64,000 nucleotides of DNA from Pseudomonas anuradhapurensis (GCF_014269225.2 NZ_CP077097.1:3297001-3361000); one strand, 5' to 3'; counted from the stretch's first letter, positions 14,567-24,059 are shown. Notes: generated by a model from the sequence alone, not told the origin. Translations and numbers: made by a program.

Positions 14567-14654
14567 GCACAGGCGACACTAATTACCGATACCCGCCAAA
14601 ATCCCTCCTATGCTCAATAGCTCCCTTCGGTGCCTGCACACAGGAGACACGACG

Positions 14655-15485
14655 ATGAGCTATGTAACCACGCAGGACGGCGTACAGATCTTCTACAAGG
14701 ACTGGGGCCCGCGCGATGCGCCGGTCATCCACTTCCATCACGGCTGGCCGCTGAGCGCCGATGACTGGGACGCGCAGATGCTGTTCTTCCTCGCCCAAGG
14801 TTACCGTGTGGTCGCCCACGATCGCCGTGGCCATGGCCGCTCCAGCCAGGTCTGGGACGGCCACGACATGGACCACTATGCCGACGATGTGGCGGCAGTG
14901 GTTGCCCACCTGGGTATCCAGGGCGCCGTGCATGTCGGCCATTCGACCGGTGGCGGCGAAGTGGTGCGCTACATGGCCCGCCACCCCGGCGACAAGGTCG
15001 CCAAGGCCGTGCTGATCGCCGCCGTACCGCCACTGATGGTGCAGACAGCCGCCAACCCGGGCGGCCTGCCCAAGTCGGTGTTCGACGGCTTCCAGGCCCA
15101 GGTCGCCAGCAACCGTGCGCAGTTCTACCGGGATGTTCCGGCTGGGCCGTTCTATGGCTACAACCGCCCCGGTGCCAAAGCCAGCGAAGGTATCATCGGC
15201 AACTGGTGGCGCCAGGGCATGATCGGCAGCGCCAAGGCCCATTACGATGGCATCGTGGCGTTTTCCCAGACCGACTTCACCGAGGACCTGAAGGGCATCA
15301 GCCAGCCGGTACTGGTGATGCATGGCGACGATGACCAGATCGTGCCGTATGAAAACGCCGGGTTGCTGTCGGCGAAGCTGCTGCCCAACGGCACGCTGAA
15401 GACCTACAAAGGCTACCCGCATGGCATGCCGACCACCCATGCCGATGTGATCAATGCCGATCTGCTGGCGTTTATCCGTAGCTGA
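14655..15485 (+). CDS. Alpha/beta hydrolase, non-heme chloroperoxidase/perhydrolase type
   Basis: A 276-aa cofactor-free hydrolase of the arylesterase/perhydrolase group. The nucleophile elbow is GHSTGGGE near residue 99, the acid is in VMHGDDDQIVP, and the histidine is in GYPHGMPTTH. The oxyanion-region HHGWPLSADDW is typical of these enzymes, which hydrolyse esters and, with H2O2 and carboxylic acid, form peracids. AGGAGA precedes the ATG at 14655; the in-frame ATG at 14610 lacks one. No signal peptide, so cytosolic. The natural substrate is unknown. Confidence 0.9.
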   Translation: MSYVTTQDGVQIFYKDWGPRDAPVIHFHHGWPLSADDWDAQMLFFLAQGYRVVAHDRRGHGRSSQVWDGHDMDHYADDVAAVVAHLGIQGAVHVGHSTGGGEVVRYMARHPGDKVAKAVLIAAVPPLMVQTAANPGGLPKSVFDGFQAQVASNRAQFYRDVPAGPFYGYNRPGAKASEGIIGNWWRQGMIGSAKAHYDGIVAFSQTDFTEDLKGISQPVLVMHGDDDQIVPYENAGLLSAKLLPNGTLKTYKGYPHGMPTTHADVINADLLAFIRS

Positions 15486-15563
15486 TGTGATCGCCTGCAC
15501 CGACCTCTTAGCCGGTAAACTCGCTCAACAGGTACTGCACAGGTCTTGAAATGTGCACGTAAC

Positions 15564-15596
15564 CTGTGGGAGCGGGTTTACCCGCGAAAGGGCCGG
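15564..15596. repeat. Single REP unit
   Basis: CTGTGGGAGCGGGTTTACCC followed by GCGAAAGGGCCGG, in the gap before the TSUP gene. Confidence 0.75.
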
Positions 15597-15685
15597 CACT
15601 GGCAACCCATACACCTCAGGATTAACATGTTTCCCTTCCAGCGCGGCCCCTTGCCGCCCCTTGCCTCCCTGCCTGCCAAGAAACC

Positions 15686-16465
15686 ATGCCCTTCGAACTC
15701 ACCGTAGAACCGCTCACCCTGCTGATCCTGGCGCTGGTCGCCTTCATCGCCGGTTTCATCGATGCCATCGCCGGCGGCGGCGGCCTGCTCACCACCCCCG
15801 CATTGCTTACCGCCGGTATGCCACCGCACCTGGTGCTGGGCACCAACAAGCTCAGTTCCACATTCGGCTCGGCGACGGCGGGTTTCACCTACTACAAGCG
15901 CAAGCTGTTCCACCCGGCGCAATGGCGCCCGGCATTGTTCGCCACCCTGACCGGGGCCCTGCTCGGCGCAGTGATCGCCCACTACATGCCGGCCGAATGG
16001 CTGAACAAGATGCTGCCGGTAATCGTCTTCGCCTGTGGCGTCTACCTGTTGTTCGGCGGCACGCCCAAGGCACCGCTCGATGCCGACGCCCCGATCAGGA
16101 AGAAATGGCAGCTGCCACAAGGCTTCACCCTGGGCTTCTACGACGGCGTGGCCGGCCCGGGCACCGGGGCGTTCTGGACCGTCAGCACCCTGCTGCTGTA
16201 CCCCATCGACCTGGTGCGCGCCAGCGGTGTGGCGCGCAGCATGAACTTCGTCAGCAACATCGCGGCGCTGACGGTATTCATCATCTCGGGGCAGGTGGAC
16301 TATATCGTTGGCCTGTGCATGGGCCTGTCGGTGATGGTCGGCGCCTTCTTCGGTGCACGCACGGCGATCAGCGGCGGCAGCAAGTTCATCCGCCCGGTGT
16401 TCATCACCGTGGTGCTGGCCTTGACCGTGCGCCTAGCGTGGCAGCACTGGTTCGGCCAGGCCTGA
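15686..16465 (+). CDS. TSUP-family (YfcA-like) membrane transporter
   Basis: A 259-aa inner-membrane protein with about eight hydrophobic segments and the TSUP motif FIDAIAGGGGLLTTPALL near residues 28-45, then LGTNKLSSTFGSATA. The second repeat half carries YDGVAGPGTGAFW. TSUP members export sulfite, sulfoacetate or other organosulfur anions; the substrate here cannot be told. It is convergent with nudC, separated by an unusual nested inverted repeat. Confidence 0.88.
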   Translation: MPFELTVEPLTLLILALVAFIAGFIDAIAGGGGLLTTPALLTAGMPPHLVLGTNKLSSTFGSATAGFTYYKRKLFHPAQWRPALFATLTGALLGAVIAHYMPAEWLNKMLPVIVFACGVYLLFGGTPKAPLDADAPIRKKWQLPQGFTLGFYDGVAGPGTGAFWTVSTLLLYPIDLVRASGVARSMNFVSNIAALTVFIISGQVDYIVGLCMGLSVMVGAFFGARTAISGGSKFIRPVFITVVLALTVRLAWQHWFGQA

Positions 16466-16503
16466 TGGGCTGTGATACCCCTGCTTACCGGCCCTATCTG
16501 CGC

Positions 16504-16588
16504 GAGAAATGTCCTCCGTCGTCGTTGCAGGACTTGGCAATGGAATGACCATTGCCTGCGCCCTGCGCCTAATCGGAGAACATTTCTC
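16504..16588. repeat. Nested inverted repeat between convergent genes
   Basis: Outer arms GAGAAATGTCCTCC (16504-16517) and GGAGAACATTTCTC (16575-16588) pair at 13 of 14 positions. Inside sits a perfect 8-bp hairpin GGCAATGG / CCATTGCC with an AATGA loop (16536-16556). It is not a REP. It may act as a bidirectional terminator, but no T-run follows. Confidence 0.55.
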
Positions 16589-16595
16589 ACTGCAG

Positions 16596-17426
16596 CTAGG
16601 ACGGGAAAGCAGGGATATCACAGCCCAGCCGCCGTGCAACGTAGAGGTCGATGAGGTAGCGGGCGATGGAGCGCCCGGCCGGCAGCGGCGGCAGGTCGTG
16701 TACGCTGAACCACCTGGCGTCCTCGATTTCGTCCGGCTGCATGACGATATCGCCCCCGGCGTATTCGGCATGGAAGCCCAGCATCATCGAATGTGGGAAT
16801 GGCCAGCACTGGCTGCCCACGTACTGGATGTTCTGCACCTCCACCGCCACTTCCTCACGCACTTCGCGCACCAGGCAATCCTCCGCCGACTCACCCGGTT
16901 CGGCGAAGCCTGCCAGGGTGCTGTACACCCCGCTGACAAAGCGCGGCGAGCGCGCCAGCAGGATCTCGTCACCACGGGTCACCAGCACGATCATGCTCGG
17001 CGAAATGCGCGGGTAGCTGCGCAGGTCGCAGGGCTGGCAGTACATCGCCCGCTCCCAGCGGATCTGCGTCATCGCCTGGCCGCAGCTGCCGCAGAAGCGG
17101 TGCTCACGCGCCCAGGTGCCGATCTGGGCGGCGTAGCCCAGCACCTTGTAGGTGTCGAAGTCGCCTTCGAGCATGAACGCACGCAGGCCACGCCAGGCAC
17201 AGCCGGGCACCTCGGTGGCGCGGCGCAGCTCCAGCAGGAACACCGGCTGGCCATCGAAATGGCCGATGCCGTGCTCGCCGAGCACATCCAGGTCCTGGCG
17301 CTTGAGCCAGTCGCGGGAGAACAGCGCGCCGTTGGCGTCCACCAGGAACCCTTCCGGGCTGCGGGCCACGGCCAGACCCCCGGTGATCTGCGGGTCGAGT
17401 ACTGCGGTAGTCCAGCGTGCTGACAT
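16596..17426 (-). CDS. nudC: NADH pyrophosphatase / NAD-decapping hydrolase
   Basis: A 276-aa Nudix enzyme that splits NAD(H) into NMN(H) and AMP and removes NAD caps from RNA. The zinc-binding cysteines are in FCGSCG and YCQPCD. The Nudix box begins at [20 protein letters not shown]. The NudC-specific SQPWPFPxS motif is present as SQCWPFPHS, with Cys in place of the usual first Pro, a minor change. The order N-domain, zinc motif, Nudix domain is complete. It is the downstream gene of a short minus-strand pair with the enoyl-CoA hydratase-type gene's stop 37 nt away... transcription order places nudC after that gene only in direction, since both read leftward. Confidence 0.94.
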   Translation of the reverse strand: MSARWTTAVLDPQITGGLAVARSPEGFLVDANGALFSRDWLKRQDLDVLGEHGIGHFDGQPVFLLELRRATEVPGCAWRGLRAFMLEGDFDTYKVLGYAAQIGTWAREHRFCGSCGQAMTQIRWERAMYCQPCDLRSYPRISPSMIVLVTRGDEILLARSPRFVSGVYSTLAGFAEPGESAEDCLVREVREEVAVEVQNIQYVGSQCWPFPHSMMLGFHAEYAGGDIVMQPDEIEDARWFSVHDLPPLPAGRSIARYLIDLYVARRLGCDIPAFPS

Positions 17427-17429
17427 GTC

Positions 17430-17457
17430 GGGGGATCCTTTACTGCGCGTCCCCCGG
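17430..17457 (-). terminator. Possible weak hairpin between the isomerase gene and nudC
   Basis: GGGGGA and TCCCCC form a 6-bp stem with a 16-nt loop between the end of the dienoyl-CoA isomerase gene and nudC. There is no T-run, so it may only attenuate. Confidence 0.25.
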
Positions 17458-17462
17458 CCTGA

Positions 17463-18275
17463 TCAGTCGGCGAACGTCGGTTTCTGTTTGCTCATGTGCG
17501 CCGCCACGGCCACGCGCAGGTCTTCGGACTGCAGCATCGCGGCGTTCCAGGTGGCGATGTACTCCAGGCCATCGTCAATGCGATGGTCACGCATGTAGCT
17601 GAGCATTTGCTTGGTGCCGGCCACGGCAATCGGTGATTTTGCGGCAATCTCGCGGGCAATGGCAAAGACCCCGTCCAGCAGCGCAGCCTGATCATCATAG
17701 ACCCGGTTGACCAGGCCGATGCGCAGCGCCTCTGCGGCCTCGACATTGCGCCCGGTGAAGGCCAGCTCACGCATCATGCCGTCACCGATGATACGAGGCA
17801 AACGTTGCAGTGTGCCGACATCGGCAGCCATGCCCATGTCGATCTCCTTGATCGAGAATTGCGCGTCGTTGCTGCAGTAACGCATGTCGCAGGCCGCGAT
17901 GAGGTCGATGGCACCGCCGATGCAGTAGCCCTGCACGGCGGCCAGCACCGGCTTGCGGCACTTGTCCACGGCATTGAACGAGGCCTGCAGGCGTAGGATG
18001 GTGCTGCGCAGGAAGCGCGCGTTGCGCCCCACATCCTTGCCCATCTGGCCCGCCAGCGAGGCCAGCATCATCAGGTCGATGCCGGCGGAAAAATGCTTGC
18101 CGGCGCCGCTGAGCACCACTACCCGCACCGCGTCGGTATCGTCGACCCACTGGAAGATGTCGATGATCTCTGCCCAGAAGGCGGCGTTCATCGCATTGAC
18201 CTTCTCCGGGCGGTTGATTTGCACGTGGGCAATGTTGTCGGTCAGTTCGACCTTGAATGCGCTGTACTCGGTCAC
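17463..18275 (-). CDS. Delta(3,5)-Delta(2,4)-dienoyl-CoA isomerase (ECH1-like crotonase)
   Basis: A crotonase-fold enzyme of beta-oxidation of unsaturated fatty acids, moving 3,5-dienes to 2,4-dienes. The oxyanion-hole segments are GKHFSAGIDL and GYCIGGAIDL. The catalytic acids diagnostic of the ECH1 subgroup are the Glu in SIKEIDMG and the Asp in AADVGTLQRLP, which separates it from ordinary enoyl-CoA hydratases. I start it at the GTG at 18275 (VTEYSAFKVELTDN), which has AGGAG 8 nt upstream, giving 270 aa. The ATG at 18305 would add 10 residues without a good ribosome site. Divergent from nhaB. Confidence 0.88.
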   Translation of the reverse strand: MTEYSAFKVELTDNIAHVQINRPEKVNAMNAAFWAEIIDIFQWVDDTDAVRVVVLSGAGKHFSAGIDLMMLASLAGQMGKDVGRNARFLRSTILRLQASFNAVDKCRKPVLAAVQGYCIGGAIDLIAACDMRYCSNDAQFSIKEIDMGMAADVGTLQRLPRIIGDGMMRELAFTGRNVEAAEALRIGLVNRVYDDQAALLDGVFAIAREIAAKSPIAVAGTKQMLSYMRDHRIDDGLEYIATWNAAMLQSEDLRVAVAAHMSKQKPTFAD

Positions 18276-18425
18276 GGGCGGCACTCCTGGGAGTAAAAGG
18301 TTCATGCCACGGATGGTAACCCAGCCCGATGGCCGCGCTTGTGCCAAAAACGGGACTGTATGCCTTGCCTAAGGCGCGCTGATGCGGCACCGTTCGCCAT
18401 CGCCGAATCATAAGGAAACATATTC

Positions 18426-19928
18426 ATGTCGCGCTCCCTGACTGGCGCCCTCGCCCACGGCTTCCTGGGCCAGTCGCCGCTGTGGTACAAGGCGGTCATC
18501 TGCCTGTTCCTGGTCCTCAACCCGCTGCTGCTGGTCAGCCTCGGCCCGGTTGCCGCCGGCTGGGCACTGGTGCTCGAGTTCATCTTCACCCTGGGCATGG
18601 CCCTGAAATGCTACCCGCTGATGCCCGGCGGGCTGCTGCTGGTCGAAGCCCTGCTGTTGCAGATGACCACCCCGCAAGCCTTGTACGAAGAGTTGCAGCA
18701 CAACTTCCCGGTCATCCTGTTGCTGATGTTCATGGTCGCAGGCATCCACTTCATGAAGGAACTGCTGCTGTTCCTGTTCTCGCGCATCCTGCTCGGGGTA
18801 CGCTCGAAGGCCATTCTGGCATTGCTGTTCTGCGTGCTGTCGGCATTCCTCTCGGCGTTTCTCGATGCGCTGACGGTGACCGCCGTGATCATCAGCGCCG
18901 CGGTCGGCTTCTATGCGGTCTACCACCGGGTTGCCTCCGGCACCAACCCGCGCGAGGACGCTGCACTCGACAGCGACCAGCAGGTCGCAGCGCTGCACCG
19001 CAACGACCTCGACCAGTTCCGCGCCTTCCTGCGCAGCCTGTTGATGCATGGCGCGGTAGGTACCGCCCTGGGCGGGGTATGCACCCTGGTGGGCGAACCG
19101 CAGAACCTGCTGATCGGCCACGAAATGGGCTGGCACTTTGCCGATTTCTTCCTCAAGGTGGCGCCGGTGTCGTTGCCGGTGCTGACTGCCGGCCTGCTGA
19201 CCTGTGTACTGCTGGAGAAACTGCGCCTGTTCGGTTACGGCACGCTGATGCCCGAGCCGGTGCGCCAGGTACTGGCCGCCTACGCCGCCGAGGATGACGC
19301 CGCGCGCACCCAGGCCCAGCGCATCGCCCTGTGGGTGCAAGGGCTAGCCGCGCTGATCCTGATCGTCTGCCTGGGGTTGCACGTTGCCGAAGTCGGCCTG
19401 ATCGGCCTGATGGTGATCGTGCTGATCACGGCATTCACCGGCATCACCGACGAACACCGCCTGGGCCGTGCCTTTCAGGACGCCATGCCGTTCACCGCGC
19501 TGCTGGTGGTGTTCTTCGCCGTTGTCGCGGTGATTCACCAGCAGCAGCTGTTCGCCCCGCTGATCACCTGGGTACTGGGACTACCGGCCGCGCAGCAGCC
19601 GGGCATGTTGTACCTGGCCAACGGTTTGCTTTCGGCGATCAGCGACAACGTGTTCGTCGCCACCATCTACATCACCGAAGTGAAGCAGGCGTTTCTCAAT
19701 GGCGGCATGAGCCGCGAGCATTTCGAGACCTTGGCTGTGGCGATCAACACCGGCACCAACCTGCCCAGCGTGGCGACCCCGAACGGGCAGGCCGCGTTCC
19801 TGTTCCTGCTGACCTCGGCCATCGCGCCGCTGGTACGGCTGTCGTATGGGCGCATGGTATGGATGGCGTTGCCCTACACCGTGGTGATGGGTGGCCTGGG
19901 GTGGTGGGCGGTGACCTACTGGCTGTGA
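18426..19928 (+). CDS. nhaB: Na+/H+ antiporter NhaB
   Basis: A 500-aa inner-membrane antiporter that expels Na+ in exchange for protons and helps pH and sodium homeostasis. The N-terminus [22 protein letters not shown] is family sequence, with many hydrophobic segments, the conserved [17 protein letters not shown] segment and the C-terminal [17 protein letters not shown]. Full length. AAGGAA lies 8-13 nt before the ATG. The 150-bp gap to the dienoyl-CoA isomerase start is a divergent promoter region without an obvious operator. Confidence 0.95.
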   Translation: MSRSLTGALAHGFLGQSPLWYKAVICLFLVLNPLLLVSLGPVAAGWALVLEFIFTLGMALKCYPLMPGGLLLVEALLLQMTTPQALYEELQHNFPVILLLMFMVAGIHFMKELLLFLFSRILLGVRSKAILALLFCVLSAFLSAFLDALTVTAVIISAAVGFYAVYHRVASGTNPREDAALDSDQQVAALHRNDLDQFRAFLRSLLMHGAVGTALGGVCTLVGEPQNLLIGHEMGWHFADFFLKVAPVSLPVLTAGLLTCVLLEKLRLFGYGTLMPEPVRQVLAAYAAEDDAARTQAQRIALWVQGLAALILIVCLGLHVAEVGLIGLMVIVLITAFTGITDEHRLGRAFQDAMPFTALLVVFFAVVAVIHQQQLFAPLITWVLGLPAAQQPGMLYLANGLLSAISDNVFVATIYITEVKQAFLNGGMSREHFETLAVAINTGTNLPSVATPNGQAAFLFLLTSAIAPLVRLSYGRMVWMALPYTVVMGGLGWWAVTYWL

Positions 19929-19944
19929 TGTAGCCTGCTCTGGC

Positions 19945-20016
19945 CCTATCGCCAGCAGCCAGTGCCCACAGGCGTAGCGTGCATTACCTGTGGGCACTGG
20001 CCTGCCAGCGATAGAG
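19945..20016. repeat. Inverted repeat, REP-like of a third type
   Basis: CTATCGCCAGCAGCCAGTGC ... CACAGG and its inverted copy CCTGTGGGCACTGGCCTGCC ... GATAG, with a 14-nt centre. The GCCAGTGCCCACAGG core differs from the two REP types elsewhere in the window, but the layout is BIME-like. It follows nhaB and could form a terminator-like hairpin. Confidence 0.7.
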
Positions 20017-20113
20017 GCAGTGCAGAGACAGCACAAGCCTCTGTCGATTCCGCTGCCTGCCATTCGACTATCCCATGCCAGCAGCCACCCCGGCTGCCAA
20101 CAGGAGAGTCCCC

Positions 20114-20728
20114 ATGCGCAAACTCATCGTAGCCGCGTTCATCAGCCTCGACGGCGTCATGCAGGCCCCCGGCGGCCCGCAGGAAGACACCAGCGGCGGT
20201 TTTACCTATGGCGGCTGGCTCGTCCCCTACGCCGAGGAAGTTTTCGGCCAGGCCATGCAGGCCTTGTTCAGCCAGCCCTTCGAGCTGCTGCTGGGCCGGC
20301 GTACCTATGACATCTTCGCCGCTTACTGGCCAAAGGTGGATGGCAGTTCGCAAGACTTCTCCATCGCCAACCTGTTCAACAGCGTGCCCAAGCATGTGGC
20401 CACCCACGCCCCGGCTACCCTCGCCTGGCACAACAGCCATGCCCTGGGTGCGGACATCAGCGCAGCGGTGCGGGCGCTGAAACAACAGGCCGGTGCCAAC
20501 CTGCTGACCCAGGGCAGCAGTGAACTGGTGCAGCAACTGCTGGCCGCGGGCCTGGTCGATGAACTGCAGTTGCTGATCCACCCATTGCTGCTTGGCCATG
20601 GCAAACGCCTGTTCGGCGACGATGCCGCAGCGGCGGCCTTCACCCTGCAGCACTCGCAGGTTTCGCCAAAGGGTGTAATCATCGCCCGCTACGTACGCGC
20701 TGGCGACGTGCAGACCGGCTCGTTCTGA
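20114..20728 (+). CDS. Dihydrofolate-reductase-fold protein (RibD C-terminal family)
   Basis: A 204-aa protein starting MRKLIVAAFISLDGVMQAPGG, typical of the YyaP/YwjB-like branch of the RibD C-terminal/DHFR fold. It contains LLLGRRTYDIFAAYWP and the nucleotide-loop-like LLTQGSSELVQQLLAAGLVDELQLLIHPLLLG. It probably reduces a pterin- or flavin-like substrate with NAD(P)H, but the true role is unknown. AGGAGAG precedes the chosen ATG; the upstream ATG at 20075 lacks one. Confidence 0.85.
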   Translation: MRKLIVAAFISLDGVMQAPGGPQEDTSGGFTYGGWLVPYAEEVFGQAMQALFSQPFELLLGRRTYDIFAAYWPKVDGSSQDFSIANLFNSVPKHVATHAPATLAWHNSHALGADISAAVRALKQQAGANLLTQGSSELVQQLLAAGLVDELQLLIHPLLLGHGKRLFGDDAAAAAFTLQHSQVSPKGVIIARYVRAGDVQTGSF

Positions 20729-20808
20729 AAGGCGCGATTGCGTACAACTTTTGCCGCGCGCCCGCATCGAAACACAGGTAAGCCCCCTCCACCGCAAGGA
20801 GCTCGACC

Positions 20809-21369
20809 ATGGCGCTACGCACCCCGCTGCTGCTTTCCTGCCTGACCCTGGCCCTGCTCGGCTGCGCCGGCAACGACCACCCGGCGCCACCACATACCCA
20901 GCAGGTCGACCTGCAACGCTACCAAGGTACCTGGTACGAACTGGCGCGGTTGCCGATGTTCTTCCAACGCAACTGCGTGCAGTCCGAGGCACACTATGGC
21001 CTGCGTGCGGACGGCCGCATCGACGTGACCAACCGCTGCCGGGAAAAGGACGGCCAGTGGAATGAAGCCAAGGGCATCGCCGAAGCCCAGCAACCGGGTA
21101 GTACCGACAAACTCTGGGTGCGCTTCGACAACTGGTTCAGCCGCCTGGCACCCGGCCTGACCAAGGGCGAGTACTGGGTGCTGTACCACGACAAGGACTA
21201 CCGCGTGGCGCTGGTCGGCCACCCCAACCGCGAGTACCTGTGGCTGCTGTCACGCACACCGGCCATACCGGACCAGACGCGAGACCAGTTGCTGGATATC
21301 GCCAGGGAGCAGGGCTACGACACCAGCAAGCTGATCTGGCGCCAGGCGGATGCCGACGTGACCAACTGA
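20809..21369 (+). CDS. blc: Outer-membrane lipocalin lipoprotein, Blc-like
   Basis: A 186-aa bacterial lipocalin. It has a short lipoprotein signal ending in the lipobox LLGC with Cys19 as the lipidated residue; Ala at +2 predicts sorting to the outer membrane. The lipocalin motif GTWYELARLPMFFQ follows at about residue 44, then NRCREKDGQWNEAKG and YHDKDYRVALVGHPNREYLWLLSR, both characteristic of Blc. It binds lysophospholipids or fatty acids and is usually induced in envelope stress. GCAAGGAGCTCGACC provides the ribosome site. Confidence 0.93.
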   Translation: MALRTPLLLSCLTLALLGCAGNDHPAPPHTQQVDLQRYQGTWYELARLPMFFQRNCVQSEAHYGLRADGRIDVTNRCREKDGQWNEAKGIAEAQQPGSTDKLWVRFDNWFSRLAPGLTKGEYWVLYHDKDYRVALVGHPNREYLWLLSRTPAIPDQTRDQLLDIAREQGYDTSKLIWRQADADVTN

Positions 21370-21380
21370 AACCACCGGCG

Positions 21381-21409
21381 ACCCGGACGGCTCGGCCGCC
21401 CGGGTTTGG
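21381..21409 (+). terminator. Probable terminator after the lipocalin gene
   Basis: ACCCGGACGGC / GCCGCCCGGGT stem with one mismatch and a TCG loop, followed by only TT/TTT, so termination may be partial. Confidence 0.5.
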
Positions 21410-21428
21410 CCAATAACAAGGAGTTGTA

Positions 21429-22388
21429 ATGGATCTGCTGTTCCTCGGCACCTCCGCCGGGGTGCCTACCAAGGCACGCAACGTCAGCGCCACGGCCGTG
21501 ATCGAAGCCACGGGCAGCCACTGGTACCTGGTCGACTGTGGCGAAGGCACCCAGCACCAGTTGCTGCATACCCCGCTTTCGATCCGCGACCTGCGGGCGA
21601 TCTTCATCACCCACGTACACGGCGACCACTGCTTCGGCTTGCCGGGCCTGCTGGCCAGCGCCGGCATGAGTGGGCGCACCCAGCCACTTGAGCTGGTGCT
21701 GCCCAGTGCCCTGCATGAATGGCTACGCCAGGGGCTGGCGGTCAGCCAAACCTTCCTGCCGTTCGAACTGCGCCTGCTGGCCGTGGAGGATCTGCTGGAG
21801 TGGCGCAGTGAGGCGATGCACGTCACTACCGTGCAGCTGTCGCACCGGGTACCGAGCGTCGGCTTCGTGTTCACCGAACTCAACCCCGAACCGCGCCTGG
21901 ATATCCCGCGCCTGGAAGCCGAAGGCATCCCCCGCGGCCCGCTGTGGGGCGAGCTGGCCAAGGGCTTCACGGTAGAGCATGAAGGCCGGCTGCTGCACGG
22001 CCGCGATTACTTGCGCCCCTCGCGCCCGCCACGGCGGGTGATCGTGTGCGGCGACAACGACAACCCCGAGCTGTTGGCCGATGCCGCCCAGGATGCGGAC
22101 GTGCTGGTGCACGAAGCCACGTTCACCCAGGCGGTGGTCGAACGTACCGGGGTCACCTTTGGCCACAGCACCGCAGCGGCGGTGGCGCGCTTCGCCGAAA
22201 CCGCAGGCGTGCGCAACCTGGTGCTGACGCACTTCAGCGCCCGCTACCAGCACGACCCACGGCGCACCCCGAGCATCGTCGATATGCGCGAAGAGGCCCT
22301 TGCACATTACCGTGGCCATCTGACCCTGGCGCAGGACCTGCAGCGCTATCACATCGGGCGGGAGGGCTGCCTCGAACCGAGCGGATGA
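21429..22388 (+). CDS. rnz: Ribonuclease Z / metallo-beta-lactamase tRNA 3' nuclease
   Basis: A 319-aa zinc phosphodiesterase of the ElaC/RNase Z family that processes tRNA 3' ends or acts on other RNAs. It begins [20 protein letters not shown], with the metal motif [13 protein letters not shown] near residue 60, the Asp-containing [10 protein letters not shown] region, and the C-terminal histidine in LTHFSARYQ. Length fits the short bacterial form. AAGGAG lies 5-6 nt before the ATG. Confidence 0.94.
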   Translation: MDLLFLGTSAGVPTKARNVSATAVIEATGSHWYLVDCGEGTQHQLLHTPLSIRDLRAIFITHVHGDHCFGLPGLLASAGMSGRTQPLELVLPSALHEWLRQGLAVSQTFLPFELRLLAVEDLLEWRSEAMHVTTVQLSHRVPSVGFVFTELNPEPRLDIPRLEAEGIPRGPLWGELAKGFTVEHEGRLLHGRDYLRPSRPPRRVIVCGDNDNPELLADAAQDADVLVHEATFTQAVVERTGVTFGHSTAAAVARFAETAGVRNLVLTHFSARYQHDPRRTPSIVDMREEALAHYRGHLTLAQDLQRYHIGREGCLEPSG

Positions 22389-22423
22389 TTCAATGGGTTT
22401 CCGACCCTTTTTTTGGAGTTCGT

Positions 22424-22558
22424 ATGGACGTTCGACCGCGGGTATCGGCCGGGATCGAGGCGAGCCGCCAGCCCACAGGGGCAGCAGGTGCCGATGGTGC
22501 ATTTGCGGCGTTTCTGGCAGATCTTACCCAGCCCGCCCCGGCAGCGCGGCCGCTGTAG
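22424..22558 (+). CDS. Possible small protein, 44 aa, unknown
   Basis: An ATG with GGAG 5 nt upstream opens MDVRPRVSAGIEASRQPTGA and stops at a TAG contributed by the start of the adjacent REP. The product is Ala-rich with no recognised motif. The good ribosome site is the only support, and coding status is uncertain. Confidence 0.3.
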   Translation: MDVRPRVSAGIEASRQPTGAAGADGAFAAFLADLTQPAPAARPL

Positions 22559-22670
22559 GAGCGGCCTTGTGTCGCGAAAGGGCCGCAAAGCGGCCCCGGT
22601 GGTGCCTGCTTCTACTTCAGGATCCTGGAGCTGCTGCGCAGCCCGATCGCGACACAAGGCTGCTCCTACA
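22554..22670. repeat. REP pair (BIME), TAGGAGCGGCC type
   Basis: TGTAGGAGCGGCCTTGTGTC at the left and an inverted, slightly diverged copy GACACAAGGCTGCTCCTACA at the right. Confidence 0.85.
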
Positions 22671-22699
22671 AAAAGCGCGTACTCCTGATATTGAGGGCT

Positions 22700-23983
22700 C
22701 TAGGCCGCCAGGCGTCCGCTGGCAATCGCCTCCGACGCCGCCAGCATCGCCCGCAGCAACACCGCGCAGCCCGCGGCCAGGTCCTCAGGGGTGGCGTTCT
22801 CGATTTCGTTATGGCTGATGCCGTTCTCGCACGGCACGAAAATCATCCCCGCCGGCCCCATCTCGGCAAGGAAGATCGCGTCGTGCCCTGCCCCGCTGAC
22901 GATGTCCATGTGCGGCAAGCCCAGCGCCTTGGCCGACTCGCGCACGGCATCGACACAGCCCTTGTCGAAGTACAACGCCGGGAAGTCCGCCGTCGGCACC
23001 AGCGTGTGGCTCAAACCGTGCCTGGCGCAGGTCGCCTCGATCACCGCACGCACTTCACTGATCATCGCATCCAGTTGCTCACCTTGCAGGTGGCGGAAGT
23101 CCAGGGTCATGCGCACTTCGCCGGGGATCACGTTGCGCGAGCCGGGGTAGGCCTGCAGGCAACCCACCGTGCCACAGGCGTGCGGCTGGTGGCCGAGGGC
23201 GGTGCGGTTGACCGCTTCGACCACGGCGGCAGCACCGACCAGGGCGTCCTTGCGCAGGTGCATGGGGGTCGGGCCAGCATGGGCTTCGACGCCGCGCAGG
23301 GTCAGGTCGAACCACTTCTGGCCAAGAGCACCCAGTACCACGCCAATGGTCTTGGCCTGGTCCTCGAGGATCGGCCCTTGCTCGATATGCGCTTCGAAAT
23401 AGGCCCCCACCGGGTGGCCCTGCACCGCGCGCGGGCCGGCGTAGCCGATGGCGTTCAACGCCTCGCCGACGCTGACACCCTGGGCATCACGCTTGGCCAG
23501 GGTCTCCTCCAGGGTGAACTTGCCGGCAAACACGCCTGAACCCATCATGCACGGGGCAAAGCGCGAGCCCTCCTCGTTGGTCCATACCACCACTTCCAGC
23601 GGCGCTTCGGTTTCCACACCCAAGTCGTTGAGGGTCCGAATCACCTCCAGCCCCGCCATGACCCCGAAGCAGCCATCGAACTTGCCACCGGTGGGCTGGG
23701 TGTCGATATGGCTGCCGGTCATCACCGGCGGCAGCTTGGGGTTACGCCCCGGGCGCCGGGCGAAGATATTACCGACCGCGTCGATGCTCACCGTGCAGCC
23801 GGCGGCTTCGCACCATTGCACGAACAGGTCGCGAGCCTGGCGGTCGAGGTCAGTCAGGGCCAGGCGGCAGACACCGCCCTTGGCAGTGGCACCGAGGCGC
23901 GCCAGGTCCATCAGCGATTGCCACAGGCGGGCGCTGTCGATATGCCGGGCGGTGGTGTTGAGGATTTCTTGGACTGGGGTCAC
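22700..23983 (-). CDS. Beta-ureidopropionase / N-carbamoyl-amino-acid amidohydrolase (M20 type)
   Basis: Hydrolyses N-carbamoyl-beta-alanine (or another N-carbamoyl amino acid) to the amino acid, CO2 and ammonia, the last step of reductive pyrimidine breakdown. The 427-aa product has the binuclear-metal motifs GSHIDT, FDGCFGVMAG, TNEEGSRFAP and FEAHIEQGP. The start is a GTG at 23983 (VTPVQEILNTTARHIDS) with AAGGAG 6 nt upstream; longer upstream frames read into REP-derived sequence. It follows the NCS1 transporter gene on the same strand, with a half-REP hairpin in between. The pathway role is supported by the neighbours, which supply every earlier step. Confidence 0.92.
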   Translation of the reverse strand: MTPVQEILNTTARHIDSARLWQSLMDLARLGATAKGGVCRLALTDLDRQARDLFVQWCEAAGCTVSIDAVGNIFARRPGRNPKLPPVMTGSHIDTQPTGGKFDGCFGVMAGLEVIRTLNDLGVETEAPLEVVVWTNEEGSRFAPCMMGSGVFAGKFTLEETLAKRDAQGVSVGEALNAIGYAGPRAVQGHPVGAYFEAHIEQGPILEDQAKTIGVVLGALGQKWFDLTLRGVEAHAGPTPMHLRKDALVGAAAVVEAVNRTALGHQPHACGTVGCLQAYPGSRNVIPGEVRMTLDFRHLQGEQLDAMISEVRAVIEATCARHGLSHTLVPTADFPALYFDKGCVDAVRESAKALGLPHMDIVSGAGHDAIFLAEMGPAGMIFVPCENGISHNEIENATPEDLAAGCAVLLRAMLAASEAIASGRLAA

Positions 23984-24015
23984 GGGTTTCTCCTTCAGGC
24001 TTTGTTGTTGTCTGT

Positions 24016-24049
24016 GCCGGCCTGATCGCGGGCATGCCCGCGAAGCAGC
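24016..24049. repeat. Half-REP hairpin
   Basis: GCCGGCCTGATCGCGGGCAT followed by GCCCGCGAAGCAG, in the gap between the transporter and the amidohydrolase genes. Confidence 0.6.
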
Positions 24050-24059
24050 AGACGCGGCC

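Larger units (their letters stand above)
22389..22699. other. Gap between rnz and the hydrolase gene: small ORF plus BIME
   Basis: These 311 bases lie between convergent genes. They hold a possible 44-aa ORF and a REP pair, each listed separately. Nothing else is recognised. Confidence 0.6.

Noticed and set aside
15553..16548. 331-codon frame overlapping the TSUP gene
   Set aside because: Alternate-frame shadow; the TSUP frame has the membrane segments and motif.
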